Below are positions 1 to 8,459 of a stretch of 64,000 bases of DNA, piece by piece. The translations under genes and the position numbers were made by a program. The notes beneath the pieces are model-generated. The model was not told the origin of the DNA. It saw nothing but the letters and a program-made list of their open reading frames with translations, and searched no databases. The stretch comes from Paracoccaceae bacterium. Its GTDB lineage: Bacteria > Pseudomonadota > Alphaproteobacteria > Rhodobacterales > Rhodobacteraceae. Position 1 is the first letter of the stretch. Each line of letters begins with the position of its first letter. Where the stretch lies: the NCBI GenBank assembly GCA_016744015.1, contig JADGFD010000003.1:1-64000 (forward strand), read 5' to 3'.

Positions 1-142
1 TGTGAGTAACAAGTAAACCGTTTGGCAATAGCCAACCGACGCGAAAACCCCGACCCACGCCAAGGATTCCCGCTTGGCAAAACCACTGGTAAATTTGTAA
101 AAACGGCGTGGCTTTTGCCTCTGCCGCCCTTTTTTGTGCCGG

Positions 143-171
143 CTTCATTCTTCTTTAAATACTCAAAAGCC
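143..171 (-). repeat. Intergenic GAGTATTT / GAAGAATGAAG repeat
   Basis: On the minus strand this reads GAGTATTT, a short purine-rich spacer, then GAAGAATGAAG. Related copies lie at 60575-60610 and 60719-60740, all between genes. I recall this motif as common in intergenic regions of Rhodobacterales; that is from memory, not from a search. Confidence 0.5.
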
Positions 172-189
172 ACAAGCGCTAAGGCCCCA

Positions 190-239
190 GCGCGGCGCGA
201 GCACATCCCTCGCCAAACAGGCAAGAGGTCGCGCGCCGC
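190..239 (+). repeat. Palindrome-ended repeat, copy 1 (plus)
   Basis: The copy starts GCGCGGCGCG and ends CGCGCCGC; the inner eight bases (192-199 and 232-239) are perfect reverse complements. The interior keeps the CCTCGC-AA-CAG-CAA pattern seen in the copy at 43020-43071. It belongs to a seven-member intergenic family in this window. Confidence 0.6.
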
Positions 240-244
240 AAACG

Positions 245-1330
245 TCAGCGCTTGGGCAAAGCACGCCGATCAAAGGACACGCTCTTCACGAGTGCAAAAA
301 CAGTCTGCCCCAACTCAATCCCCAGCGTTTCCACCGAAGCGCGCGTTATGCGTGACCGCACCCTTTGCTCCCCGCCAATATCCAACAAGATTTCAGAAAA
401 AGCCGTCTCGGCTTCTTGCACAATTTCCAAAATTTCCCCGCGTAACACGTTGCGGATACTCACGCCTTCGGGTCGTGCCAGCGCCAGCGCAACATCGCGC
501 GCCCGAATGCGTAATCGCAGTTCCGCCCCCATCTCAACGGCTGACGCCGGCATGCTTAAGCTCTGCCCGGCGACCTCCAATTCTGTCAACAAAAATCGCT
601 CATTTTGCCCAGTTACAACCGCCCGCACCACGCTGCCCGCCTCAAATTTTCCGCTTGCTTCAGAGATATCCAGCCGCGCGAGTGTATCTGCAACGCCGCC
701 CGTGGCCAGCACACGGCCATCTGCCAATACAACCATCCGGTCGGCGAGTCGTGTGACCTCCTCAACCGAGTGGGTCACATATATCACGGGCAGGCCAAAA
801 GCTTCTGGCAGGCGTGCAATATAGGGCAGAAGACGGGTTTTTCGGGTGTGGTCCAGCGCGGCCAGCGGCTCGTCCATCAAAAGTAATCTCGGCTTGGAAA
901 GCAAAGTCCGTCCGATGGCCACGCGCTGTTTTTCCCCCCCTGAAAGCGCCGCTACGCGCCGCCCAAGCAAGGGCTGCAAATCCAGGGTTTTCACCACCGC
1001 CTCAAAGCTATCGGCACCGCTACGTTTGGCGGCAAATTGCAAATTGCCAGCTACATCCAGATGCTGAAAAAGCCGCGAGTCTTGAAACACATAGCCCGCG
1101 CCGCGCTTGGCAGCTGGCACAGAGCGCCCCGCGCTTTGCCACGCTTCAGATCCGTAAGAAACACGCCCATTGGCTCCAGTTTCCAGCCCCGAAATCACCC
1201 GCAGTAGCAAAGATTTTCCAGCACCGGACGCGCCAAAAAGGGCCGTGATGCCGCTCAGTTCAAACGCATGGGTCACCTCAAGGGAAAACCCGCCAAGCGC
1301 TAGCTTAATATCTACAGAAAGTGCCATCAA
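245..1330 (-). CDS. modC: Molybdate ABC transporter ATP-binding protein ModC
   Basis: ModC powers molybdate import at the cytoplasmic face of the ModB channel. The 361-aa product has Walker A GASGAGKS at 33-40, the ABC signature LSGGEKQ at 129-135, Walker B ending LLMDEP near 150-155, and a C-terminal TOBE region (about 285-355) that binds oxyanion in this family. Its start overlaps the modB stop by 4 nt, so translation is probably coupled. It is the last gene of modABC, and nothing is seen downstream before the window edge. Confidence 0.95.
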   Translation of the reverse strand: MMALSVDIKLALGGFSLEVTHAFELSGITALFGASGAGKSLLLRVISGLETGANGRVSYGSEAWQSAGRSVPAAKRGAGYVFQDSRLFQHLDVAGNLQFAAKRSGADSFEAVVKTLDLQPLLGRRVAALSGGEKQRVAIGRTLLSKPRLLLMDEPLAALDHTRKTRLLPYIARLPEAFGLPVIYVTHSVEEVTRLADRMVVLADGRVLATGGVADTLARLDISEASGKFEAGSVVRAVVTGQNERFLLTELEVAGQSLSMPASAVEMGAELRLRIRARDVALALARPEGVSIRNVLRGEILEIVQEAETAFSEILLDIGGEQRVRSRITRASVETLGIELGQTVFALVKSVSFDRRALPKR

Positions 1331-2004
1331 CCCACCCGCACTGGTGCACGGCGGTTGAGGGTATAAACAAGCAATAACACCGTGAATGAGAACGTCAGCA
1401 GGACCGCCGATAACGCATGGGCCTGCGCATAATCCAGCACTTCTACCTGCTCATAAATCGCAATGGAAATTACTCGTGTTTGCCCCGGAATATTGCCGCC
1501 AACCATTAAAACAACGCCAAACTCGCCGATAGTGTGGGCAAAGCTCAGCACAGTTCCGGTTAAAAATCCCCGCCGCGCCATTGGCATGGCTACATTAATA
1601 AACGCATCAAGCTTACCAGCCCGCAGGGTGGCGGCGGCCTCCATCGGGCCGCGGCCCACCGCCTCAAAAGCCGATTGCAAAGGCTGCACCATAAAGGGCA
1701 GCGAGTAGAGCGCCGAGGCCAGCACGAGGCCTGTAAACGAGAAGGTCAGCGTTGCGCCAATGGCGTCGCGCCAAAGCCCGCCCAAGGTGGAATTTGGGCT
1801 AAACAGTATGAGAAAGTAAAAGCCTAGAACCGTGGGGGGTAACACCAATGGCAGCGCGGTAATGGCCTCGATAAATGGCCGAATGCGCGCGCGTGTGGTG
1901 GCCAGCCACCATGCTAAAGGCGTGCCGATTATGAGCAGTAATGCCGTGGTGACGCCCGCAAGCTGCACCGATAGCCAAAGGGGGGCGAGGTCTGGCCAGC
2001 TCAT
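1327..2004 (-). CDS. modB: Molybdate ABC transporter permease ModB
   Basis: The 225-aa integral membrane permease forms the molybdate channel. It has several hydrophobic segments and the EAA-type cytoplasmic loop (EAAATLRAGK then P-M-A-R-R, about residues 122-145) that contacts ModC, followed by HTIGEFGVVLMVGGN, typical of ModB. It overlaps modA and modC by 4 nt each, as expected for a coupled operon. Length is normal for the family. Confidence 0.95.
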   Translation of the reverse strand: MSWPDLAPLWLSVQLAGVTTALLLIIGTPLAWWLATTRARIRPFIEAITALPLVLPPTVLGFYFLILFSPNSTLGGLWRDAIGATLTFSFTGLVLASALYSLPFMVQPLQSAFEAVGRGPMEAAATLRAGKLDAFINVAMPMARRGFLTGTVLSFAHTIGEFGVVLMVGGNIPGQTRVISIAIYEQVEVLDYAQAHALSAVLLTFSFTVLLLVYTLNRRAPVRVG

Positions 2005-2711
2005 AGCGCACCATAGCCCGCGGCGCGAATGGTGGCTTGCGCGGCTTCTGTGTTGAGATATTCCAAAAAGGCCGCCGCCGCCGGGTTTTCCCTCAACAAA
2101 ACAGCGTCTTGTAGTATGGGGGCATAATAGGCCTCGGGCACGGGCCAGTGGCCAGCCGGCGCATATGAGCGCGCCACCAGCCCGAGCTCGGCATTGCCCG
2201 AGGCCACCAGCGCATAGGCCTGCCCCACATTTTGCCCCATCACGATGCGCCCCTCAAGCGCCTGCCAAAGCCCCAATTTTTCAAGCGCCTGCTTGGCGGC
2301 GAGCCCATAAGGCGCGAGCGCGGGGTTGGCGATGGCGAGGTGGTTAAAGTCCCCTTGCAAACTGGCCTCGCTGGCACCGCCTTCGGCTTGCATCAGCACA
2401 AGTAGCCCGCGCGCATAGGTAAGGCGATTGAGGCTCAATCCGGCCTGCGCCAGCAATGCGGGGCGGGCTTGATCTCCCGCCAAAAAAGCATCGTAAGGCG
2501 CCCCGTTGGTGATTTGCCCATAAAGCTGCCCCGTGGAGCCACTGGATAGTGTGATCTGATAGCCGGTGCTGGCCTCAAACATGGGCAAAAGCCCTTCGGC
2601 AGTTTTAGCAAAATTCGCTGCCACCGCCACCAGGGCACTGCCCGTGGCAGCCCTTACGGACCATGCTGCAGCGCTGGCACTTGAGGCAAATAAAAACTGG
2701 CGGCGGTCCAT
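2001..2711 (-). CDS. modA: Molybdate-binding periplasmic protein ModA
   Basis: This is the substrate-binding protein that captures molybdate or tungstate and delivers it to ModBC. The N-terminus MDRRQFLFASS carries a twin-arginine motif followed by a small-residue stretch, so Tat export is likely, with cleavage near the AATGS region. The mature start (VAVAANF, then SSGSTGQLYGQI) matches the oxyanion-binding elements of ModA. At 236 aa it is slightly short but complete. It lies 73 nt downstream of the DMT gene on the same strand. I could not find a convincing ModE operator in the gap. Confidence 0.93.
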   Translation of the reverse strand: MDRRQFLFASSASAAAWSVRAATGSALVAVAANFAKTAEGLLPMFEASTGYQITLSSGSTGQLYGQITNGAPYDAFLAGDQARPALLAQAGLSLNRLTYARGLLVLMQAEGGASEASLQGDFNHLAIANPALAPYGLAAKQALEKLGLWQALEGRIVMGQNVGQAYALVASGNAELGLVARSYAPAGHWPVPEAYYAPILQDAVLLRENPAAAAFLEYLNTEAAQATIRAAGYGAL

Positions 2712-2784
2712 CTGGTTGGCTCCTTGGTCGAGCTATCGTAACGAAGCTTGGGACCACCCGCAAACGGGAAATGGCATGGCCGGA

Positions 2785-3672
2785 CTATTCTGCCAATAGC
2801 ATCAGCAAGGCCAAAATAACCGCCGCTATGCCCGCCATAACTGCCGCCGAAATCACCGGACCGCCCAGCGCAATTTCCCAGGCTATCACCCATGCCGGCA
2901 CCAGATAGGTATAGGCCATCACCTTGGCCGCTTTCAGCTGCAAAGCCGCATATTGCAGCAGGAAAAACGTGGTGGCCGAAGCAAAAACGGTCACGTAAGC
3001 CAGCGTGATCCAGACAATCGCAGGCAGGCTGGAAAAATCAGTGTGCATAAGGGCCGGCGCGCCATAAAGGCTCAACAAAATGAAGCCCGCGACCATCATG
3101 CCAAGAGTGAAAACCAAAGGCTTTTCCCCGCGATTTAATAGCTTTATCAACGGCGTATAAAGTGCGTGTGCCACCACCCCGATAAAAAATATCATCTCCC
3201 CACGGCCAATTTCAAAAGCCAAAATGGCCTGCACATCACCGCGAAAAATCACCCAGATCGCCCCGCCAGCTGCCAACGCCAGCGCCGCCGCCATCCGTGG
3301 GGTTGTTACCTGCCGCAGCAATAGCCAGCCAAAGCCCGCCGAGAGCACCGGCGTGAGTGTAAACACCGCGCTGGCCGAAACGGGTGCCGCGGTTTTAAGC
3401 CCTTCAAACATAGTGACAAAATAAACCGCAAACAGCCCACCCAATGCTAAATACCGCCAAGGCGCTTTCAGGTCTTGTCGCTTAACCCGGGGGCCAAGGG
3501 CCACCAGCGCGCCAATAATGAGCGACGCCAGAAAAAAGCGCACGGCGTTAAAGGCGGCAGGGTCCATCAGGTTGGCCGCCCGCGCCCCAAGGGCAAATGA
3601 GCCAGCCACCAGCGCAGAAAACAGTAGCATCGCCATGTGCCCGCGCAGGGTAGGGCTTTGAAAATCAGGCAT
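2785..3672 (-). CDS. EamA/DMT family transporter
   Basis: This 295-aa inner-membrane protein has about ten hydrophobic segments in two EamA halves, the usual fold of drug/metabolite exporters. The first half contains NAVRFFLASLI and the second the KAAKVMAYTYLVPAW signature region. Substrate cannot be told from sequence. The start codon shares one base with the stop of the DUF4175 gene (TAATG), which indicates translational coupling within the lysA-side operon. Confidence 0.85.
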   Translation of the reverse strand: MPDFQSPTLRGHMAMLLFSALVAGSFALGARAANLMDPAAFNAVRFFLASLIIGALVALGPRVKRQDLKAPWRYLALGGLFAVYFVTMFEGLKTAAPVSASAVFTLTPVLSAGFGWLLLRQVTTPRMAAALALAAGGAIWVIFRGDVQAILAFEIGRGEMIFFIGVVAHALYTPLIKLLNRGEKPLVFTLGMMVAGFILLSLYGAPALMHTDFSSLPAIVWITLAYVTVFASATTFFLLQYAALQLKAAKVMAYTYLVPAWVIAWEIALGGPVISAAVMAGIAAVILALLMLLAE

Positions 3673-6116
3673 TAAAACCGATCAAGCAAGCGGTTGAGAT
3701 AGTCAAGCTCGCCGGTGGGGCGCTTGGCATCGCCGGAGCGGCGGCGGATCTCGTCCAGCAATTCTCGCGCGCGGTCAGAGGCGTTTTGGTCCGGCACCGC
3801 TGTGTCCCCATCTGCCCGCCCTTTATTGCCAATGGGCCGCCCCAGCGGGTCATACTGGTCGCGCTCGGCGGTCACCTCACCATCTGCACCGGTTTGGCCC
3901 GCTTCCTCCCGGTTTTCCATTTCACGCAGGGTTTGCCGCATGTTTTCCATGGCTTGCGCTTGCTCGTCAAACGCCCCCGAAAAATCGCCTTCGCGTAGCC
4001 TATCCCGCGCGTCACCCATGTTGCGCTCGGCCTCTTCCAGCGCCTCGCCGCCCAAGCCATCTTCTTGCATTTGCTCAATAAACTCGCGAAGCTGCTCTTG
4101 GCGTTCGGCCAATGACTCCCCCTCTTCATTGCCCTCGCCCTGCTGGCCAAATTGCTCCTGCAACTGCTGAAAAGCCTCGTCCGAAAGCTCCTGCTGCTCT
4201 TGTAACCCGTCTTGCATTTGCTGCTGATCGGCCGTGCCTTGCCGTTGCTGCCCGCTGCCTTCGCCTTGGGTCATCTGCATGTTTTCCATGAAGTTTTGCA
4301 GCTCTTCAAGCAATTGCTGCGCTTCTTCGGTTTGGCCGTTTTCGGAAAGCTCCTGAATCCGGTCCAGCATTTCTTGTAACTGGTCAGAGGTCATGGTGCG
4401 GGTTTCGCCCTGCGCTTGCTGCTGCTCACCCGGCTCCATATTTTGCGCCAGCTCGTCCATATAGTCCTCGGTGGCATCGCGCAATTCATCCATCAGGCCG
4501 GCGATTTCCTCATTGGTTGCGCCGTTCTCCAGCGCCTGCGAAAGCCGCTCCTGCGCCCGCCGTAAGCGTGCTTCGGCCCCGCTCAAATCTCCATTTTCGA
4601 TCTGAAGCGCGATCTGCCAAAGCAGCTCTTCAAGCTCGGTGCGCTCAGCATCATCCAGCCCGTCTTCCATCTGATATCCCATCCGCCGGATGGCACTGCG
4701 CAGCAGCAAGTATGTGGAAGCATTGGGAAAAAGATCATCCTCAGGCTTGTGGCTGATCGCCCGAAGCACCTGCGAAATCCTCGGATCATTTTCAGGAGAC
4801 CACATCATATCGCGCCGCTGCTCCACCACAGCCCCCGCCAGTTGGTCAAAGAAACTCAGCGCTGGCAAGGCATCAGTTTCCAGCTCAACAGTGGCGACCT
4901 GCCCCGCGCCATCAGTCACTTCCAGCGAGATACTCACCGGCAGATGCGCCCACATTTCCTTGGAAAAATCCGCCAGCAGGGTTTCTTCAATATCCGTCAG
5001 GTCTTGGGTAAACGGTAATGGCAAATCGCCGATGAAATCATCTGGTATGGCCACAGGTTCGGGAACCAGCCCAAAAGCGCGGTTGACCAGTTCAAGCTCG
5101 GGGTGGATGATATAACGCGTTGAAACAATGCCATAATCATCACTGGCCGCATATAAAATTGAAAGCTCACCCTCGCGAGATTTGCTTATGCCATCGGGCA
5201 CGCTCAGGGTTGGCGGCGCATCGGCAATCACCGAAATCTGCCACGTTCCCAGCGTATCTTTACCGTCAAAAACCTCAACCGCGCCGTTGAGCAACACTGC
5301 AAAACGCCCATCGCGGGCTGGGGCACCCTCCTCTGGGCTAGTCAGCATCGCGCCCTCACCGCTCACCCCTTCCGTAAGCGAAAATGCGCCATCACCATAG
5401 GTGCGCAGGGTAATTTCGCTGCCAATCGGCATTTCTACCCGCGCGCCATTGGCCAGTTCCGTCAGGTAAATCGCCGGTTTTCCGGTATAGGCGGGGGGGG
5501 TTGCCCACGCCTCAATGGCCACGCTGGGGCCAGTGGCCACGGCCTCCCCACCTATGGTGGCTTGCAGAGTTTCCACCCCGATTTTGGGCGCAAAAAGCAG
5601 CGCAGCAATCACTCCAGTGAGCGCCAAAAGCCGCAGGCCCATGCGGTCTTGCCCGGCCAGTTTAGGCGCAGGTAGCGGGACGCGAGCGGCTTTGGCCTCT
5701 TCTTCCATATCTGCGATATGGGCCTCCCAGAGCGCCCGCGCAAACGGATCTTTTGCATTGATCGCCGGGCTGTCTTGCAGGCTGGCGATTGGGCGGTTCT
5801 TTAGGCTTTCGTCAAGCTTTTCAAGCGCTTCAGCGCGGCGCGGCCATGAAAACCGCCGCACGCCATAATAAAGCAACCCCAAGCAGGCCACCCCCAGAGC
5901 GGCCACCACAAAGGGCGACCAGCCTGCGGGTAAAAGCTCAAACGCGCCAAAGGCCATCGCGCCGTAAGCAAAGCCCAAAAACGTGAGCAGAGGCCAAAAG
6001 GCGCGCAGGGCATTTTCAGCTCCGAGACTCAGTGTGGTGAGCATGATGCGCCCACTCAAAAACGCTAGCAGTTTGTGCCGCCGATTAGCCTCGGTAAATG
6101 TAATACGTGGCGCCAT
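3672..6116 (-). CDS. TIGR02302 / DUF4175 family membrane protein
   Basis: An 814-aa protein with three hydrophobic segments in the first 190 residues, a large probably extracytoplasmic beta-rich region (about 200-430), and a long Gln/Glu-rich coiled-coil half (about 470-760) rich in QQ, EE and M. It ends GELDYLNRLLDRF. The architecture matches the alphaproteobacterial TIGR02302 family, whose role is unknown. It starts 9 nt after lysA, and this lysA neighbourhood is familiar in Rhodobacterales. The Gln-rich part is low complexity and will attract false database matches. Confidence 0.8.
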   Translation of the reverse strand: MAPRITFTEANRRHKLLAFLSGRIMLTTLSLGAENALRAFWPLLTFLGFAYGAMAFGAFELLPAGWSPFVVAALGVACLGLLYYGVRRFSWPRRAEALEKLDESLKNRPIASLQDSPAINAKDPFARALWEAHIADMEEEAKAARVPLPAPKLAGQDRMGLRLLALTGVIAALLFAPKIGVETLQATIGGEAVATGPSVAIEAWATPPAYTGKPAIYLTELANGARVEMPIGSEITLRTYGDGAFSLTEGVSGEGAMLTSPEEGAPARDGRFAVLLNGAVEVFDGKDTLGTWQISVIADAPPTLSVPDGISKSREGELSILYAASDDYGIVSTRYIIHPELELVNRAFGLVPEPVAIPDDFIGDLPLPFTQDLTDIEETLLADFSKEMWAHLPVSISLEVTDGAGQVATVELETDALPALSFFDQLAGAVVEQRRDMMWSPENDPRISQVLRAISHKPEDDLFPNASTYLLLRSAIRRMGYQMEDGLDDAERTELEELLWQIALQIENGDLSGAEARLRRAQERLSQALENGATNEEIAGLMDELRDATEDYMDELAQNMEPGEQQQAQGETRTMTSDQLQEMLDRIQELSENGQTEEAQQLLEELQNFMENMQMTQGEGSGQQRQGTADQQQMQDGLQEQQELSDEAFQQLQEQFGQQGEGNEEGESLAERQEQLREFIEQMQEDGLGGEALEEAERNMGDARDRLREGDFSGAFDEQAQAMENMRQTLREMENREEAGQTGADGEVTAERDQYDPLGRPIGNKGRADGDTAVPDQNASDRARELLDEIRRRSGDAKRPTGELDYLNRLLDRF

Positions 6117-6125
6117 TTCAGCCCT

Positions 6126-7397
6126 TTATGATTCCATCCATTGGGGGATTGTATCGCGGGAAATCATTTCTTCATAGGTGGGGCGTGCCCGCACCACGGC
6201 AAATTGATCCCCCTTCACCAGCACTTCAGGAATAAGTGGGCGGGCATTGTATTCAGAGGCCATAACGGCCCCATAAGCCCCCGCCGAGCGAAACGCCACG
6301 AGGTCGCCCGCTTTCAGCGGCGGCATGTTGCGTTTCTTGGTGAAGGTATCACCGCTTTCACAAACCGGCCCAACGATGTCTACCGGCGCTTGCTCCTGCC
6401 CCGGCTCGGGCTCAGCAACCGCAATAATGTCATGGTGCGCCTCATACATCGCGGGGCGGATGAGGTCGTTCATCGCGGCATCAATGATTAAAAAGTCACG
6501 TCCCTCGCCATGCTTGAGGTAGATCACTTTGCTGACCATCAGCCCCGCATTGCCCGCAATCAGCCGCCCCGGCTCGATCTCGATTTCACAGCCCAAATGG
6601 CCCACGGTATCGCGGATAACCTGCCCGTATTCCACGGGCAAAGGCGGTGCCTCATTTGAGCGCTCGTAAGGGATGCCAAGGCCGCCGCCGAGGTCCAACC
6701 GGCGGATGTTATGGCCATCGGCCCGCAGGGTTTCGGTGAGTTCAGCAACCTTGGTAAAGGCCTGCCGGTAGGGCTCCAGCTCGGTGAGTTGAGAGCCGAT
6801 ATGCACATCAATGCCCACCACTTCAAGCCCCGGCAGGCTGGCGGCCTCTGCATAGGCTTCCCGCGCCTTGCTCACGGGAATGCCGAATTTATTTTCAGAT
6901 TTTCCGGTGGCAATTTTAGCGTGGGTTTGGGCGTCTACATCGGGGTTCACCCGCAGGGTAATATTGGCCGTTTTGCCCATGGCCGTCGCCACTTTTGACA
7001 GCAACCGCAGCTCCGGCTCGCTCTCGACGTTAAACTGGCGAATGCCGCCATGCAGCACCTGCCACATTTCCTCTTCGGTTTTCCCCACGCCGGAAAAAAC
7101 GATCATATCACCCGATACGCCCGCCGCCCGTGCTTTAGCGTATTCGCCGCCCGAAACCACATCCATACCCGCACCCATCGCGGCCAATATGCGCAGCACG
7201 GCCATATTTCCATTGGCCTTCATGGCAAAGAAAATTTTGTGCTCCAGCCCGTGCAGGGCTTCATCAAACACCGCAAAATGGCGCTCGAAAGTGGCGGTTG
7301 AGTAAAGATAAAACGGCGTGCCAACCGCCGCTGCGATCTCGGAAACGGGCACGTCTTCGGCGTGTAACATTCCGTTTTTATAGATAAAATGGTCCAT
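6126..7397 (-). CDS. lysA: Diaminopimelate decarboxylase
   Basis: LysA decarboxylates meso-diaminopimelate to L-lysine using pyridoxal phosphate. The 423-aa product has the PLP lysine in FFAMKANGN (K60), the HIGSQ motif, the phosphate-binding GGGLGIP loop, IEPGR, and the catalytic Cys in CESGDTF. The ATG at 7397 was chosen because MDHFIYKNGMLHAEDVPV is the normal family N-terminus and its A is shared with the stop of the DUF2834 gene (TGATG). A longer in-frame start lies inside that gene and was rejected. Confidence 0.96.
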   Translation of the reverse strand: MDHFIYKNGMLHAEDVPVSEIAAAVGTPFYLYSTATFERHFAVFDEALHGLEHKIFFAMKANGNMAVLRILAAMGAGMDVVSGGEYAKARAAGVSGDMIVFSGVGKTEEEMWQVLHGGIRQFNVESEPELRLLSKVATAMGKTANITLRVNPDVDAQTHAKIATGKSENKFGIPVSKAREAYAEAASLPGLEVVGIDVHIGSQLTELEPYRQAFTKVAELTETLRADGHNIRRLDLGGGLGIPYERSNEAPPLPVEYGQVIRDTVGHLGCEIEIEPGRLIAGNAGLMVSKVIYLKHGEGRDFLIIDAAMNDLIRPAMYEAHHDIIAVAEPEPGQEQAPVDIVGPVCESGDTFTKKRNMPPLKAGDLVAFRSAGAYGAVMASEYNARPLIPEVLVKGDQFAVVRARPTYEEMISRDTIPQWMES

Positions 7398-7711
7398 CAG
7401 GCGCGCGCTCTTGTTCTTAAAAATAGGTAAAGCGGCAAGCCGCAGGAAAGGCCGATCATAACCGTAGCGGGCAAAGCCACAAGCGGGAAATAGTCGCGGC
7501 GGGCTACGCACTCGGTGATAGAAAAAACCGCAAAAACGCTGGCAGAAATGATGAGATCCCACATCAGGCCAGCGCTGGCCCCGTTCGCGCTCCATGCGGC
7601 CACCAGCCCTGTGAGCGCGCCGCCGGTCTGCACCCAACCCAGCACAAAAAACATCGGGACAATCGCCCCGATGATGCTCATCGCCAAGTAAAATATGCGC
7701 AGTTTTGACAT
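7397..7711 (-). CDS. DUF2834 small membrane protein
   Basis: A 104-aa protein with three hydrophobic segments. The pattern (GLMWDLIISASVFAVFSITE, then a short basic loop and a final membrane helix) fits DUF2834, small membrane proteins of unknown function. It is translationally coupled to lysA by a one-base overlap and follows the molybdopterin-fold gene by 46 nt. No catalytic motif is visible. Confidence 0.7.
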   Translation of the reverse strand: MSKLRIFYLAMSIIGAIVPMFFVLGWVQTGGALTGLVAAWSANGASAGLMWDLIISASVFAVFSITECVARRDYFPLVALPATVMIGLSCGLPLYLFLRTRARA

Positions 7712-7757
7712 ATTGCCCCCTTACTTTGGGCTAACGCATCAAAGGGGCAGGATCAAG

Positions 7758-8315
7758 TTATTCAACGTGAATATAATAGATTGAATAAATCCATGTATCA
7801 TCATTCATCTCGGCCAAATCCGCCCGCTCGGCACGCGGAAAAACCAGATGTGTGGGGCCGTAATCTCCCAAAGAAAACGGTGTGCCATCCTGCTTCAGGG
7901 CGATCACGGCACCATTCGCAACAGCCTCGGCAAGATCAAGATCCACTTGGAAACCATCCAGGGCCATGACGGTAACAGTGTTTCCCGTCGCTCCGGCTGC
8001 AGCCAGAACATCGGCTAAAAGCGGGCCTTGGTATTCATGCACATCACCGCCCATCGGAAAATCGGCTTTGATGGTGGTCATGCCAATGCCTTGCAGGGCG
8101 GCATAATCAAATTGTGCGGCTTCGTTAAACTCCACGTCATTATAAAGGAAAAACTTGTCAGAATCTCCCACGGCCCCGCGAGACGGGTTGGTAACATTGC
8201 CGCTTATGGTTAAAATAACCGGCCCGCGCAGGGGCGTTTCCGCACTAAGGGGCACGGCGAATATAGTGGCAAAAGCGGTGAGAATAACGGCTCTTCTGGA
8301 GAGGGGCATTGGCAT
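7758..8315 (-). CDS. Small exported molybdopterin-oxidoreductase-fold protein
   Basis: A 185-aa protein with a signal peptide (a basic start SRRAVILTAFATIFAV, cleavage near LSA-ET). The mature part resembles the sulfite-oxidase-type molybdopterin-binding fold in reduced form: an FDYAALQGI strand-helix, EYQGPLLADVLAAAGA, then GPTHLVFPRAE and a final WIYSIYYIHVE. The cofactor-ligating cysteine of true sulfite oxidases is not evident, so cofactor binding is uncertain. It sits inside the lptM-lysA interval. Confidence 0.6.
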   Translation of the reverse strand: MPMPLSRRAVILTAFATIFAVPLSAETPLRGPVILTISGNVTNPSRGAVGDSDKFFLYNDVEFNEAAQFDYAALQGIGMTTIKADFPMGGDVHEYQGPLLADVLAAAGATGNTVTVMALDGFQVDLDLAEAVANGAVIALKQDGTPFSLGDYGPTHLVFPRAERADLAEMNDDTWIYSIYYIHVE

Positions 8316-8348
8316 ACCTTTGGTTATGCCGCCTCTAGTCGGCAGCGG

Positions 8349-8459
8349 TTAGGGTGCGGCGACCGGCACCAGCGGATCGCCCTTCACACCACACCCCGAA
8401 ATGGTTAACGGAAGACTAACAATTGCCAGAATTGTTAAAATTTTGCTAAAATTCTTCAT
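8349..8459 (-). CDS. lptM: LptM-type 36-aa lipoprotein
   Basis: This short gene encodes 36 residues: [14 protein letters not shown], a hydrophobic core, then the lipobox ISGC followed by GVKGDPLVP, the hallmark of the LptM/YifL family. In E. coli LptM assists oxidative maturation of the LptD-LptE LPS translocon at the outer membrane. Its ATG overlaps the argH stop (ATGA) and lysA lies downstream, the conserved proteobacterial position. It is easily missed by gene callers because of its size. Confidence 0.88.
   Translation of the reverse strand: MKNFSKILTILAIVSLPLTISGCGVKGDPLVPVAAP

Larger units (their letters stand above)
1..244. other. Left-edge non-coding stretch
   Basis: No gene could be supported here. 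The modC stop codon (minus strand) is at 245-247, so this is the region 3' of the modABC array. It holds one GAGTATTT-type repeat (143-171) and one copy of the palindrome-ended repeat (190-239), listed separately. A plus-strand reading frame crosses the area but runs antisense through modC and has no family signature. Confidence 0.6.

Noticed and set aside
22-756. Long plus-strand reading frame at the left edge
   Set aside because: It runs antisense through modC, which has clear ABC motifs. Its composition is Pro/Arg-rich and has no family signature.
2712-2784. ModE operator before modA
   Set aside because: A TCGTTA-like half-site is present on the minus strand, but the second half and spacing of a ModE box are not.
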